64,000 nucleotides of DNA from contig NZ_PZYX01000010.1 in the NCBI RefSeq assembly GCF_003047285.1, positions 92,575-156,574 on the forward strand. Reading direction: 5' to 3'. A program made the position numbers and the translations under genes. Origin of the DNA: Nocardioides allogilvus. Lineage in GTDB: Bacteria; Actinomycetota; Actinomycetes; Propionibacteriales; Nocardioidaceae. Of this stretch, positions 7,300 to 14,435 are shown piece by piece. The notes beneath the pieces were generated by a model. The model worked only from the letters and a program-made list of their open reading frames with translations. It was not told the DNA's origin and did not search any database. Position 1 is the stretch's first letter, and every line of letters starts with the position of its first letter.

Positions 7300-8226
7300 T
7301 CAGCCGGTCGGCATGAGGTCGTTCTTGGCAGCGTAGTGAAGTTCTTCGGCTGCCATCGGGGTTAGGTCGGCAAGGGCCTGGTGGGGGCGCTCGTTGTTGA
7401 AGAAGTCGACCCAGTTCAGGGTCTCCAGTTCGACGTGCTCGACACCGCGCCAGGGGCCTTCGGGTCGGATCAGCTCGGCTTTGTAGAGCCCGATCTGGGA
7501 CTCCGCCAGCGCGTTGTCGTAGGCATCACCGACCGACCCGACGGACGGGTCGACGCCGGCTTCGACGAGCCGCTCGGTGAACGCGAAGCTGACGTATTGG
7601 GACCCTGCATCGGTGTGGTGGACCAGCCCGGTCAGGTCGGTGACACCTGCCTGCTGCCTGGTCCAGATTGCGTGCTCGAGGGTGTCGAGCACCAGGTCGG
7701 TCGTCATCCGGGTGGCGGCCCGCCAGCCGACGATGCGCCGGGAGAAGACGTCGAAGACGAACGCGACGTAGACCATCCCCGACCAGGTCGGGACGTAGGT
7801 GAAGTCCGCGACCCACAACTGGTTTGGGCGCGCTGCCCAGAACTCACGGTCCACCAAGTCCACCGGTCGCGGCGAACCGTCGGACGGATGCGGCTTGAAG
7901 TGCCGCTGCCGCAGCGCCCCGACCCAGCCCTGCTGCCGGTAGATCCGCTCGATCGTGCACCGGGCGACGTCGTGGCCCTGGCCGCGCAAGTGAAGCCACA
8001 TCTTCCGTGCCCCGAAGCGGCGGATGAACTTCTGCCGCTCCCGCTCGGCCTCGATCAACGCCACCAACTCGGCGTCACGGACCTGACGGCGCGACGGACG
8101 CCGCGACCTCACCTCATAGAAAGTCGACGGGGCGATCTTGGCGCCGTGCTCGCTGAGCACCCGGCAGATCGGCTCGACCCCGAACTCGTCCTTGTGGTTC
8201 TCGATGAAGTCGATCAGTACCGGTTG
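7300..8226 (-). CDS. IS3-family transposase OrfB (DDE catalytic domain)
   Basis: Integrase-core transposase frame, made as a fusion to OrfA by a -1 ribosomal frameshift. Without the shift the first in-frame start is GTG 8160, which would lose conserved N-terminal residues (DEFGVEPICRVL). The catalytic triad is visible: Asp in WVADFTYVP, Asp in HHTDAGSQYVS and Glu in ALAESQIGLYKAELI. The frame is open upstream well into OrfA. The coordinate 8226 assumes slippage at the C-CCC-AAC run (8223-8229), which would join OrfA's ELDRP to QPVLIDFI; an alternative is the T-TTC-TTC run about 20 bases earlier. The real fusion point is not proven. Confidence 0.88.
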   Translation of the reverse strand, partial: QPVLIDFIENHKDEFGVEPICRVLSEHGAKIAPSTFYEVRSRRPSRRQVRDAELVALIEAERERQKFIRRFGARKMWLHLRGQGHDVARCTIERIYRQQGWVGALRQRHFKPHPSDGSPRPVDLVDREFWAARPNQLWVADFTYVPTWSGMVYVAFVFDVFSRRIVGWRAATRMTTDLVLDTLEHAIWTRQQAGVTDLTGLVHHTDAGSQYVSFAFTERLVEAGVDPSVGSVGDAYDNALAESQIGLYKAELIRPEGPWRGVEHVELETLNWVDFFNNERPHQALADLTPMAAEELHYAAKNDLMPTG

Positions 8227-8537
8227 GGGCGGTCGAGCTCCGCCGCGAAGAAAGCCGAGGCCGCCTTCAAGATCTCGTTCGCCCGCCGTAGCTCGGTGAC
8301 TTCCTTGCGCAGCGCCTTGATCTCGGCGATCTCCTCGGTGGTCTTGCCTTGGCGGACACCACCGTCGATCTCAGCGCGCCGGACCCACTTGCGCAGCGAC
8401 TCCAGTGACGTGATGCCCAGCTTGGCGGCCACTGATCGCATCGCTGCTGTTTCGTTCTCGTAGTCCTGACGGGACTCGATCACCATCCGCACCGCGCGCT
8501 CACGCAGCTCGGTCGGGTACTTCGAGGGACGTGCCAT
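8214..8537 (-). CDS. IS3-family transposase OrfA (helix-turn-helix)
   Basis: A 107-residue protein with an N-terminal helix-turn-helix (YPTELRERAVRMV through SLESLRKWVRRAE) that binds the element's ends, and a C-terminal leucine-zipper-like coiled coil (EIAEIKALRKEVTELRRANEIL) for oligomerisation. It ends at TGA 8214-8216, inside the frame of OrfB, as is normal for elements using programmed -1 frameshifting. A GGAAGGA ribosome binding site lies six bases before the ATG at 8537. It is probably also a regulator of transposition when made alone. Confidence 0.9.
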   Translation of the reverse strand: MARPSKYPTELRERAVRMVIESRQDYENETAAMRSVAAKLGITSLESLRKWVRRAEIDGGVRQGKTTEEIAEIKALRKEVTELRRANEILKAASAFFAAELDRPNRY

Positions 8538-8588
8538 GAGAGAGATCCTTCCAACGAATCAACTCTCCGGACATCCCGGGGCGGTTCA

Positions 8589-8591
8589 GCC
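8589..8591. repeat. Target-site duplication, right copy (GCC)
   Basis: Second copy of the GCC flanking the IS3-family element, adjacent to the right terminal repeat. Confidence 0.7.
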
Positions 8592-8946
8592 TCTCGTGCA
8601 TCTGGCGAGCCCCGTTCGGCTCGAGTGACTTCGTGTCTGGGGGCGCCCCCGCGACCGCATGGGCAGCGGCCATGTCGAAGCGCCTGCATCTCGCAAACTG
8701 GGCGGTAACCCGGTGCTTGGCGTGATCCGCCTCACCTACCCGCGGGTAGTCATGGAAGTGTCCGTAACTTGCGGCCTTGATGCAGGTTGAGAACGCTGTA
8801 AACCCGCATCCGGGCTGCTCCACCCCTCCCAGGTAAGTCGGCTCGGCGCCCAGCCCGGCCCGCCCGGGCTGGGCGCAACAGCCCATCTGTCGCCGAATCA
8901 ACCGCCCACGTGGCAGACCAGCACACGACCAACTCTTGGGAGAAAC
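8592..8946. other. 355-bp intergenic stretch without a convincing gene
   Basis: Between the insertion sequence and the coiled-coil gene. It begins with the displaced end of the tRNA terminator, then a small hairpin (CGAGCC with GGCTCG near 8604-8621), and ends with a strong 13-bp hairpin at 8846-8876. Open frames here (for example antisense 8500-8967) run across the IS edge and show no recognisable domain. The stretch may be the remnant of earlier integration next to the tRNA. Confidence 0.5.
8846..8876. terminator. Strong hairpin, possible bidirectional terminator
   Basis: A perfect 13-bp stem (8846-8858 with 8864-8876) with a five-base loop, 70 bases before the next gene. No T-tract is present. 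It could also be a leader hairpin of the downstream gene. Confidence 0.45.
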
Positions 8947-9384
8947 ATGTCGCCGAGCTCCGATCAAGACCTACGCCCGGTCCAGACGCCGATCGCGGCC
9001 CAGGAGACCCCAACGAGTGCCGTTGAGCGGATGCTCGAGCTGGCTGGCCTCACCGCCGACCGGCTCGTCATCGACGCGGGGACGGAGGCCGAATCGCTGG
9101 TGAGCGCCGCACAGGCCAAGGCTGACGCGATCCTGGAGGCCAGTCGCAACGAGGCGGATCGGGTCGCAGCCGAACTGGCCAGCCGCAAGTCGGAGCAGGC
9201 CGCCGCGCTCGACCGCGAGCGCGTCACGGCACTGGCCGATCTGAGCGATGAGAAGACAACCCTTGAGACACAGATCGCCACGCTGCGTGAGATGGACAGG
9301 CGCCATCGCAGCCAGATGCGACACCTCCTCACCGAGCAGCTCTCAGTGCTTGATGAAACCGCTCACGAGCCATCCGCTGGCTGA
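8947..9384 (+). CDS. Hypothetical Ala/Glu-rich coiled-coil protein (DivIVA C-terminus-like)
   Basis: A 145-residue soluble protein. After a ~25-residue polar N-terminus, residues ~28-125 form a long heptad-like Ala/Glu/Arg-rich helix (AEAESLVSAAQAKADAILEA), and the end (RRHRSQMRHLLTEQLSVLDE) resembles the conserved tail of DivIVA/Wag31 proteins. The DivIVA N-terminal membrane-binding domain is absent, so it is not a complete DivIVA. GGGAG lies six bases before the ATG. It is isolated between the IS element and an antisense membrane-protein gene, and its codon choice is slightly less GC3-biased than that of its neighbours. Function unknown; a scaffold role is a guess. Confidence 0.65.
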   Translation: MSPSSDQDLRPVQTPIAAQETPTSAVERMLELAGLTADRLVIDAGTEAESLVSAAQAKADAILEASRNEADRVAAELASRKSEQAAALDRERVTALADLSDEKTTLETQIATLREMDRRHRSQMRHLLTEQLSVLDETAHEPSAG

Positions 9385-9550
9385 CGGAGAGACCGTCTCG
9401 TTGGGCCGAAAGCTCACTGCGATGACCGCGCCCATGGGCCCGGTTGCACGCGACGTACTGCTTCGCGGTCTCAGCGAAGGCGCGGCCGACCTGCGCGGTC
9501 TTCTTGACATGCGCAACGCTCTGCCCTGTGTCGAGAGCGGCGTCCTCCAT
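9329..9550 (-). CDS. Doubtful small ORF, antisense to the end of the coiled-coil gene
   Basis: A 73-codon frame whose first half (MEDAALDTGQSVAHVKKTAQ) has plausible coding bias, but it overlaps the coiled-coil gene's 3' end on the other strand and has only a GAGC sequence three bases before the ATG. It may be a decayed gene fragment. No family is recognised. The 243 bases between 9385 and 9627 contain nothing else that I can support. Confidence 0.2.
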   Translation of the reverse strand: MEDAALDTGQSVAHVKKTAQVGRAFAETAKQYVACNRAHGRGHRSELSAQRDGLSVSQRMARERFHQALRAAR

Positions 9551-9627
9551 TAGCTCCGATAGCGCCCTCGCCGAACAGATGCCGCACCGCTCGAAGGGCT
9601 AGAGGGGGACCGGCCGGCGCTGCCGAC

Positions 9628-10125
9628 TCACGAGCGGACTGAGCGCGACCAGGAGCACGACGCCGCGAGCGGGAGCAGATCGAGTTCCACGATGATCAGC
9701 ACGAACCCGACGAGCGCGAGCCAGGCGCTGGAGCGCGGCGCGACCCCGGATCGACCGGCGAGATGGAGCGTGGCGACGAAGCCCAGGACGAACGCGGGCG
9801 GGCCGATCAACTTCAGGACGTCCGGCATGCTCGCCCAGTCCTTGAAGTCGGGCGACAGGTCGCCGACGATGACCCAGACGAAGAGAGCGGCACCGAGCAC
9901 GGTCGTGGCCGTGGTCATCAAGGCGATCCTCGTCGCGACGGTGCGACCGATCGCGACGGTCAGAGTCGCGAACGCGATGAACGCGATGAGGAACGCAGAG
10001 TGGCCGAGGTCCCAGGCCAGGCCGGGGCCGTGGTGTCCGTCGCGGCCGTCGAGCCAGCGCAGGACGCTGTAGACCAACAGTCCCGAGGGGGCGATCAGCG
10101 CGGCAAGGCGGGTCGTCATGGTCAT
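9628..10125 (-). CDS. Hypothetical membrane protein, C-terminus probably frameshifted
   Basis: A 165-residue hydrophobic protein with about five membrane helices (first at LAALIAPSGLLVYSVLRWL; later AFLIAFIAFATLTVAIG, TATTVLGAALFVWVIVG, PPAFVLGFVATLHLAG and AWLALVGFVLIIVELDLL). No named family is recognised. The last residues (SCSWSRSVRS) are polar and unlike a membrane protein, whereas the neighbouring frame continues as VLLVALSPLVSRQRRPVPL and stops at 9599-9601, a normal hydrophobic end with a basic tail. A single missing base near 9659-9663 would explain this. The gene lies 79 bases downstream of the FAD oxidoreductase and may share its transcript. Confidence 0.6.
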   Translation of the reverse strand: MTMTTRLAALIAPSGLLVYSVLRWLDGRDGHHGPGLAWDLGHSAFLIAFIAFATLTVAIGRTVATRIALMTTATTVLGAALFVWVIVGDLSPDFKDWASMPDVLKLIGPPAFVLGFVATLHLAGRSGVAPRSSAWLALVGFVLIIVELDLLPLAASCSWSRSVRS

Positions 10126-10204
10126 CTGCTGACTCTCTGCCCTGCTGGCGGAACGGCGCATCGGGGAACGCCCCCGGCTGCCCCTCCTCCTGGTGGCCGG
10201 ACCC

Positions 10205-11800
10205 TTAGGGGCTCGCCACACGTCCGGGAAGCACCCGCCGCAGCCGGTCGTGCGCGAGCGCGGCCCGGGCGGCGTTGTCCCCGCAGGCGCCGTGGACCCC
10301 TCCGCCCGGATGGGCGGAGGCGGAGCCGAGGAAGAGACCCCGCACCGGCGTCTCGGCCCGTCCGAGCCCCGGCAGTGGCCGCAGCACCAGCTGCTGGTGG
10401 AGCTGGGCGCTGCCGCCGTTGAGGGAGCCGCCCACCAGGTTGGCGTTGCGCGCCTCCAGCTCCCGCGGACCCAGGATCCGTCGCGCGAGCGCAGCGTCGC
10501 CGAAGCCGGGCGCCAGCCGTTCGAGCCGGGCCTGCATGCGATCGGCGAAGCGCTCGCAGTCATCGCGGTCCCACACCCCACGGATCCCGCCGTCCCCGGC
10601 GTCGCTGCGGGTGTGCTGCGGGACGTGCGCGTAGGCCCAGAAGGACTCGGTCCCGGCGGGGGAGCGGGTGGCGTCGGCGGTGGTCATCTGGCCGGAGAGC
10701 ATGAACGGAGAGGCGGGTACGGCGCCTGCCTGCACCTGCGACATGGCGAGCGCCATGTCGGCCACCGAGTCGGCGACGTGCACGGTGCCGCACGCCGTGT
10801 CCGGCGCCACCTGCCACGGGACCGGGCGGGCCAGCGCCCAGTCGACCTTCACCGTCCCGGGGTCGAGCTCGAACGTCTCGAGGGACCTGAAGACCCGTTC
10901 CGGCACGTCGGAGCGCTCCAGCAGGCGCGTGTAGAGCGTGGGCGCGAGCACGTCGGCGATGACGGCTCGCCCAGCGGCGTACCGCTCCCCACCGATCGTG
11001 CGGACCGCGACGGCGCGACCGCGCGTGACCTCGACGTGCTCGACCTCGGCGTCGGTGCGGATCTCACCGCCACCGGCCAGGAACCGTCGGGCCAGCGACC
11101 GCGAGAGCCCGCCGGCACCGCCCTCGGGGACGGGGAAGCCGACCGTCTGCCCGAGCATCGCCAGCAGCAGCCCCATCAGGCCGGAGCCCGGCGAGTCGAG
11201 GGGGATGTCCGCATGCGCGGAGTTGCCGGCGAGCAGCAGGCGCGCGCCCTCGCCACCGAAGCGCTGCCGGACCAGGGTCGTGGCCGGGGTGAGCAGGGTC
11301 TTGACGAAGTCGAGGCCGCCGACGTGCCGGAGCGCGGCCAGCAGCCCGACCCCGTGGCGCACGGGTGGGAAGGGCGTGAGCAGGGCGCCGATGAGGTGCG
11401 GACCGACGCGGTCCCACTGCTCGCAGAGCTCCAGCCACGCCCGGCCGTCGCCGGGGTGGAGGTCGTCGAGCCCCGCCGCCGTGAGCTCGCGGTCGCGGTG
11501 CAGCACCGCCCAGCTGCCGTCCTCGAAGGGGTGGCCGAGCACGGCGGGCGCGTGCTGCCACACCAGCCCGTGGTCCTCCAGGTCGAAGGACGCGATGGTG
11601 GGGGAGATGGCGGCGAGCGGGTAGAACGCGCTGAACGTGTCGTGCACGAAGCCCGGGTGCACCTCCCGGTCGCTGCGCACGGCACCGCCGACCTCGGGCT
11701 GGGCCTCCAGCAGGAGCACCGACCACCCGGCATCGAGCAGCCTGTTGGCTGCGACCAGGCCGTTGGGCCCGGCCCCGACCACCACCGCGTCCCAGGTCAT
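10205..11800 (-). CDS. FAD-dependent oxidoreductase, phytoene-desaturase-like
   Basis: A 531-residue flavoprotein. The N-terminus shows the dinucleotide-binding motif GAGPNG (VVVGAGPNGLVAANRLLDAG) followed by an acidic strand end and LEAQPEVGGAVRS, typical of the carotenoid desaturase/retinol saturase-like NAD(P)-FAD group. Near the C-terminus GLFLGSASAHPGGGVHGACG is the usual second FAD-contact motif. Members oxidise or isomerise isoprenoids and other lipids; the substrate here is unknown. The start ATG 11800 overlaps the stop of the SRPBCC gene (ATGA), so both are made from one message, and a lipid or polyketide ligand is plausible. It is not next to crtB or crtE genes. Confidence 0.85.
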   Translation of the reverse strand: MTWDAVVVGAGPNGLVAANRLLDAGWSVLLLEAQPEVGGAVRSDREVHPGFVHDTFSAFYPLAAISPTIASFDLEDHGLVWQHAPAVLGHPFEDGSWAVLHRDRELTAAGLDDLHPGDGRAWLELCEQWDRVGPHLIGALLTPFPPVRHGVGLLAALRHVGGLDFVKTLLTPATTLVRQRFGGEGARLLLAGNSAHADIPLDSPGSGLMGLLLAMLGQTVGFPVPEGGAGGLSRSLARRFLAGGGEIRTDAEVEHVEVTRGRAVAVRTIGGERYAAGRAVIADVLAPTLYTRLLERSDVPERVFRSLETFELDPGTVKVDWALARPVPWQVAPDTACGTVHVADSVADMALAMSQVQAGAVPASPFMLSGQMTTADATRSPAGTESFWAYAHVPQHTRSDAGDGGIRGVWDRDDCERFADRMQARLERLAPGFGDAALARRILGPRELEARNANLVGGSLNGGSAQLHQQLVLRPLPGLGRAETPVRGLFLGSASAHPGGGVHGACGDNAARAALAHDRLRRVLPGRVASP

Positions 11801-12231
11801 CGACGTCCTTCGGCGACGAACGCCAGGCGCCGGAGGGTCTCGGTGTTGCGCCACTTCAGGCCCAGCGAGCGCGCGGGCCGCGGCACGAGCACGCCCGGCC
11901 CGGAGACGGGGTCCTCGACGATGCTGACCTCGGTCTCCGCGCCGACCGGGCTCAGCGAGATGACCACCCGGGCCTCGCCCATCGGCCAGGCGCGAGCGCG
12001 CAACGTCAGGCTGTGGTGCGCCCGGCACTCGACGACCTCCGTGTAGTCGTTGATCAGCGCGGGCCAGACACCGACGGAGTGGTGCAGCCTGCTGCCGGCG
12101 GCGGGCCAGTCGTCGTCCACCTCCCGCATCCGCGAGGCGCCCACCACCCACACGGGGAAGAGCCAGCCGTCGCTCAGGGTCTCCCACATCTGCTCGGGGG
12201 TGGCGTGCATGCGTCGGGTGTTCTCGGCCAT
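11797..12231 (-). CDS. SRPBCC (START/polyketide-cyclase-like) ligand-binding protein
   Basis: A 144-residue protein of the SRPBCC fold. The family pattern is visible: RRMHATPEQMWETLSDGWLFPVWVVGASRMREVD at the start (recognised in segments), an alternating beta-strand middle, and a long C-terminal helix (RSLGLKWRNTETLRRLAFVAEG). These proteins hold hydrophobic ligands in a deep cavity and act as carriers, cyclases or aromatases. AAGGAG lies six bases before ATG 12231. It is the first gene of an operon with the FAD oxidoreductase, whose start overlaps its stop, suggesting that it presents or stabilises that enzyme's substrate. It is divergent from the heme-oxygenase-fold gene. Confidence 0.82.
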   Translation of the reverse strand: MAENTRRMHATPEQMWETLSDGWLFPVWVVGASRMREVDDDWPAAGSRLHHSVGVWPALINDYTEVVECRAHHSLTLRARAWPMGEARVVISLSPVGAETEVSIVEDPVSGPGVLVPRPARSLGLKWRNTETLRRLAFVAEGRR

Positions 12232-12336
12232 CACAGCTCCTTGGAGGTCCGGGGTCGGGGTGTCCTTGCGATGGCCGGTACCCGACAAAGCGGTGACCAG
12301 TCGCCCGAGGTCACGCCTGATCTGTCGATTTCGGGG

Positions 12337-12342
12337 TACAAC
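12337..12342 (+). promoter_or_regulatory. Candidate -10 element (leaderless)
   Basis: TACAAC seven bases before ATG 12350. It deviates from TAnnnT at the last position, so support is weaker than at other starts. Confidence 0.3.
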
Positions 12343-12349
12343 TTCATCC

Positions 12350-13309
12350 ATGTATCTCCCCAAGCCACGCGGAAGCCTCAGTGAAGCGGCGTTCGACCTC
12401 TTGCGCTCCTTGCCCGACGACCAGGCTTCCGAGACAGGAGTGGGCGTCCAGCCGGACAGCACCGAGGACGCCGACCTCACGCTCTGGGCGGTGCACGAGC
12501 TGTCGTACGGCGGGTTCGAGGACGTCCACGAGCAGGCCGAGACCAGCCCGCCCGTGCTGTTGCTGCGCGCGCGGCTCGAGACCGACCTGGAGGCCCGGCT
12601 CCGCGGCCGCTGGACCGGCGCCCAGCCGGCGCCGGCCGACGTCCCTGCGGAGCTCGTGCGCCTGGTCGCGGAGCACGACGGTCCGTCCCTCGCCGAGCAC
12701 GTCCACCGGCGCGCAGACCTCGACCAGGTGATGGAGCTGCTGCGGCAGCGCTCCGTCTACCACCTCAAGGAGGCGGACCAGTCCGCCTGGGTGGTGCCCC
12801 GGCTCCCGGTCCGGGCCAAGACAGCCCTCGTGGAGCTGCTCTTCGACGAGTACGGCGACGGCGACCCCAACCGCCTGCACGCCCACCTGTTCGCCCAGGG
12901 GCTGGAGGCGGTCGGCCTGCGGTCCGACTACGGCGCGTACGTCGACGACGCGCTGCCCGAGGTGTTCGAGATGAACAACGCCGCGAGCATGTTCGGCATG
13001 CAGCGCCGGCTCCGGGGCGCTGCCATGGGACACCTCGCCGCCTTCGAGGCGACCAGCTCCCTGCCGTCCCGCCGCATGGTGCAGGGATTCGCCCGGCTGG
13101 GGCTGCCGAAGGAGATGGTGCGCTACTACGACGAGCACGTGGAGGCGGACGCGATCCACGAGCAGACGGCCCTCCGCGACATCTGCGGCACCCTGGCCGA
13201 GGAGCAGCCGGAGCAGGCGGGCGACATCCTGTTCGGCGCCTTCACCTGCCTGGACCTCGAGGCGCGGTTCGCCACGGCGATGCTCGACCGCTGGGGAGTC
13301 GCGTCATGA
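12350..13309 (+). CDS. Iron-containing redox enzyme, heme-oxygenase-like fold
   Basis: A 319-residue, mostly helical protein that resembles the iron-containing redox (heme-oxygenase-like, HDO) family of actinobacteria. Helical blocks include HLFAQGLEAVGLRSDYGAYVD, EVFEMNNAASMFGMQRRLRG and a late motif (about residues 258-285) with His/Glu ligands (YYDEHVEADAIHEQTALRD). Such proteins bind one or two iron atoms and perform oxygen-dependent chemistry on amino or fatty acids. The chosen ATG 12350 has no Shine-Dalgarno sequence, but TACAAC lies seven bases before it, so it may be leaderless. It overlaps the downstream CDGSH gene by four bases. Substrate unknown. Confidence 0.8.
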   Translation: MYLPKPRGSLSEAAFDLLRSLPDDQASETGVGVQPDSTEDADLTLWAVHELSYGGFEDVHEQAETSPPVLLLRARLETDLEARLRGRWTGAQPAPADVPAELVRLVAEHDGPSLAEHVHRRADLDQVMELLRQRSVYHLKEADQSAWVVPRLPVRAKTALVELLFDEYGDGDPNRLHAHLFAQGLEAVGLRSDYGAYVDDALPEVFEMNNAASMFGMQRRLRGAAMGHLAAFEATSSLPSRRMVQGFARLGLPKEMVRYYDEHVEADAIHEQTALRDICGTLAEEQPEQAGDILFGAFTCLDLEARFATAMLDRWGVAS

Positions 13310-13512
13310 GTCCCCAGGCGTTCGAGCACTCCGAGGTGGTCCTCGTCCCGGACGGGCCGATGCTGGTCCGGGGAGTGCGCAGCGTCGAGGACGCCGACGG
13401 TCGCGTCCACGCCGTCGAGCGACCGGTCGTCGCGCTGTGCCGCTGCGAGAAGTCGAGCCGGTTGCCGTGGTGCGACGGCACGCACAAGGTGATCGCCCGC
13501 AGGGGCGACTGA
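13306..13512 (+). CDS. CDGSH iron-sulfur domain protein
   Basis: A 68-residue protein carrying the CDGSH signature C-x-C-x2-S-x3-P-x-C-D-G-T-H: Cys45, Cys47, Cys56 and His60 (CRCEKSSRLPWCDGTH). These three Cys and one His bind a redox-active 2Fe-2S cluster. The ATG overlaps the stop of the heme-oxygenase-fold gene (ATGA), so the two are co-translated. The simplest inference is that this small protein supplies electrons or iron-sulfur chemistry to the upstream iron enzyme. This pairing is repeated in actinobacteria, but the pathway is uncharacterised. Confidence 0.93.
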   Translation: MSPQAFEHSEVVLVPDGPMLVRGVRSVEDADGRVHAVERPVVALCRCEKSSRLPWCDGTHKVIARRGD

Positions 13513-13516
13513 GCCG

Positions 13517-14152
13517 CTACTCCGCGCTGGCGGCGTCCCGGTCGATCCGCACCAGCACCCCGCGCTCCTGCTGACGCACCTCGCTCAGCGTCAGTGCGTC
13601 GGCGAGGTGCAGCTCCTCGTCCGCGAGCACGTCGGCCTGCTCCGTGGTGCCGAGCTGGAGCAACGCCGAACCGCCGGGCGCGAGGTGCCGGCGAATCACC
13701 TGGAGGCAGGCGCGCGCGACGTCGAGGCCGTCAGGACCGCCGTCGATCGCCGACAGCGGGTCCTCGGGAAAGCGTCCGGTGTCGAGACGCGGCACCCACG
13801 GCGGGTCCGCGATGACGAGCGCGAACACCTCGGTCGGACCCACGGCGCTCTCCAGCGGAGCGTGGCGCACGTCGACCTGCTCGGCCAACCCGGCCGCGAG
13901 CGCGTTCGTGCGGGCGAACTCGCAGGCCACGTCGCTCGCGTCCACGCAGACCAGCGGACGCCCGGAGCCGGCGACGGCCAGCAACCCGATCTGCCCGGCC
14001 CCCGAGCACAGCTCGAGCACCGGTCCGTCCGGCGCCGTACGCAGGATCTGGGCAGCCCACTCGGACTGCGCCACCGTCCACTCGCGCGGGCGCAGGACCC
14101 GGTGGTCGAACGCGATCGCCAGCGATCCGAAGGCCAGGCTCTCGGTCGTCAC
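13517..14152 (-). CDS. Class I SAM-dependent methyltransferase (HemK/PrmC-like fold)
   Basis: A 211-residue methyltransferase. Motif I is VLELCSGAGQIGLLA, motif II ends in VCVDAS, and the catalytic-loop motif is DPPWVP, which matches the (N/D)PPY/W type of N-methyltransferases acting on glutamine or nucleic acids. A target cannot be assigned. The start is GTG 14152, chosen because it overlaps the stop of the small membrane protein upstream (GTGA); an upstream extension would run through that gene in another frame. The gene is convergent with the CDGSH gene, with four bases between stops. Confidence 0.82.
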   Translation of the reverse strand: MTTESLAFGSLAIAFDHRVLRPREWTVAQSEWAAQILRTAPDGPVLELCSGAGQIGLLAVAGSGRPLVCVDASDVACEFARTNALAAGLAEQVDVRHAPLESAVGPTEVFALVIADPPWVPRLDTGRFPEDPLSAIDGGPDGLDVARACLQVIRRHLAPGGSALLQLGTTEQADVLADEELHLADALTLSEVRQQERGVLVRIDRDAASAE

Positions 14153-14292
14153 CTGAAGATGCTGTAGCCACCCGGGCCGACGAGCAGGCCTACGACGATG
14201 AGCACGGCTCCCATCACCAGTTGTCCGCGCACCAGGGAGACGATTCCGGCGATGACCAGGATCGCGGCGATGATGAAGAGAAGTGTTGTCAT
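14149..14292 (-). CDS. GPGG-motif small membrane protein (47 aa)
   Basis: A 47-residue protein with two hydrophobic helices (LLFIIAAILVIAGIVSLV and VMGAVLIVVGLLV) joined by a short turn with Arg-Gly-Gln, ending in GPGGYSIFR. Small proteins with a conserved GPGG are widespread in actinobacteria and have no known function. GGTGCG is the only weak ribosome-binding candidate before ATG 14292. The stop overlaps the methyltransferase GTG start, so it is the first gene of a two-gene unit. It is divergent from the ABC exporter gene. Confidence 0.78.
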   Translation of the reverse strand: MTTLLFIIAAILVIAGIVSLVRGQLVMGAVLIVVGLLVGPGGYSIFR

Positions 14293-14435
14293 GACGCACC
14301 TTCTATCTGTGGGGAGTTGTGCGCCGCGGATGGCGCAGGTGGCTGCTGCCACTTGCCGTACCCACCACGCGGCGCTGCATACCGTCGAGCCTACGGTTGC
14401 TGCCGCCCAACCCCGACGTTTTGATGGAGGACCGC

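Larger units (their letters stand above)
7261..8588 (-). mobile_element. Complete IS3-family insertion sequence (1328 bp)
   Basis: The element is bounded by imperfect terminal inverted repeats, 7261-7285 and the complement of 8564-8588, identical at 22 of 25 positions, beginning TGAACCGCCCCGG. It is flanked by a GCC direct repeat. It carries the two overlapping reading frames expected of IS3 family elements, read from right to left toward the tRNA gene. Both frames are undamaged, the DDE residues are present and the ends are intact, so it looks recent and potentially active. It has landed inside the hairpin that follows tRNA-Val. Confidence 0.92.

Noticed and set aside
8500..8967. Antisense open frame between the IS and the coiled-coil gene
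   Set aside because: It crosses the end of the insertion sequence and overlaps the OrfA start; the protein has no recognisable domain.
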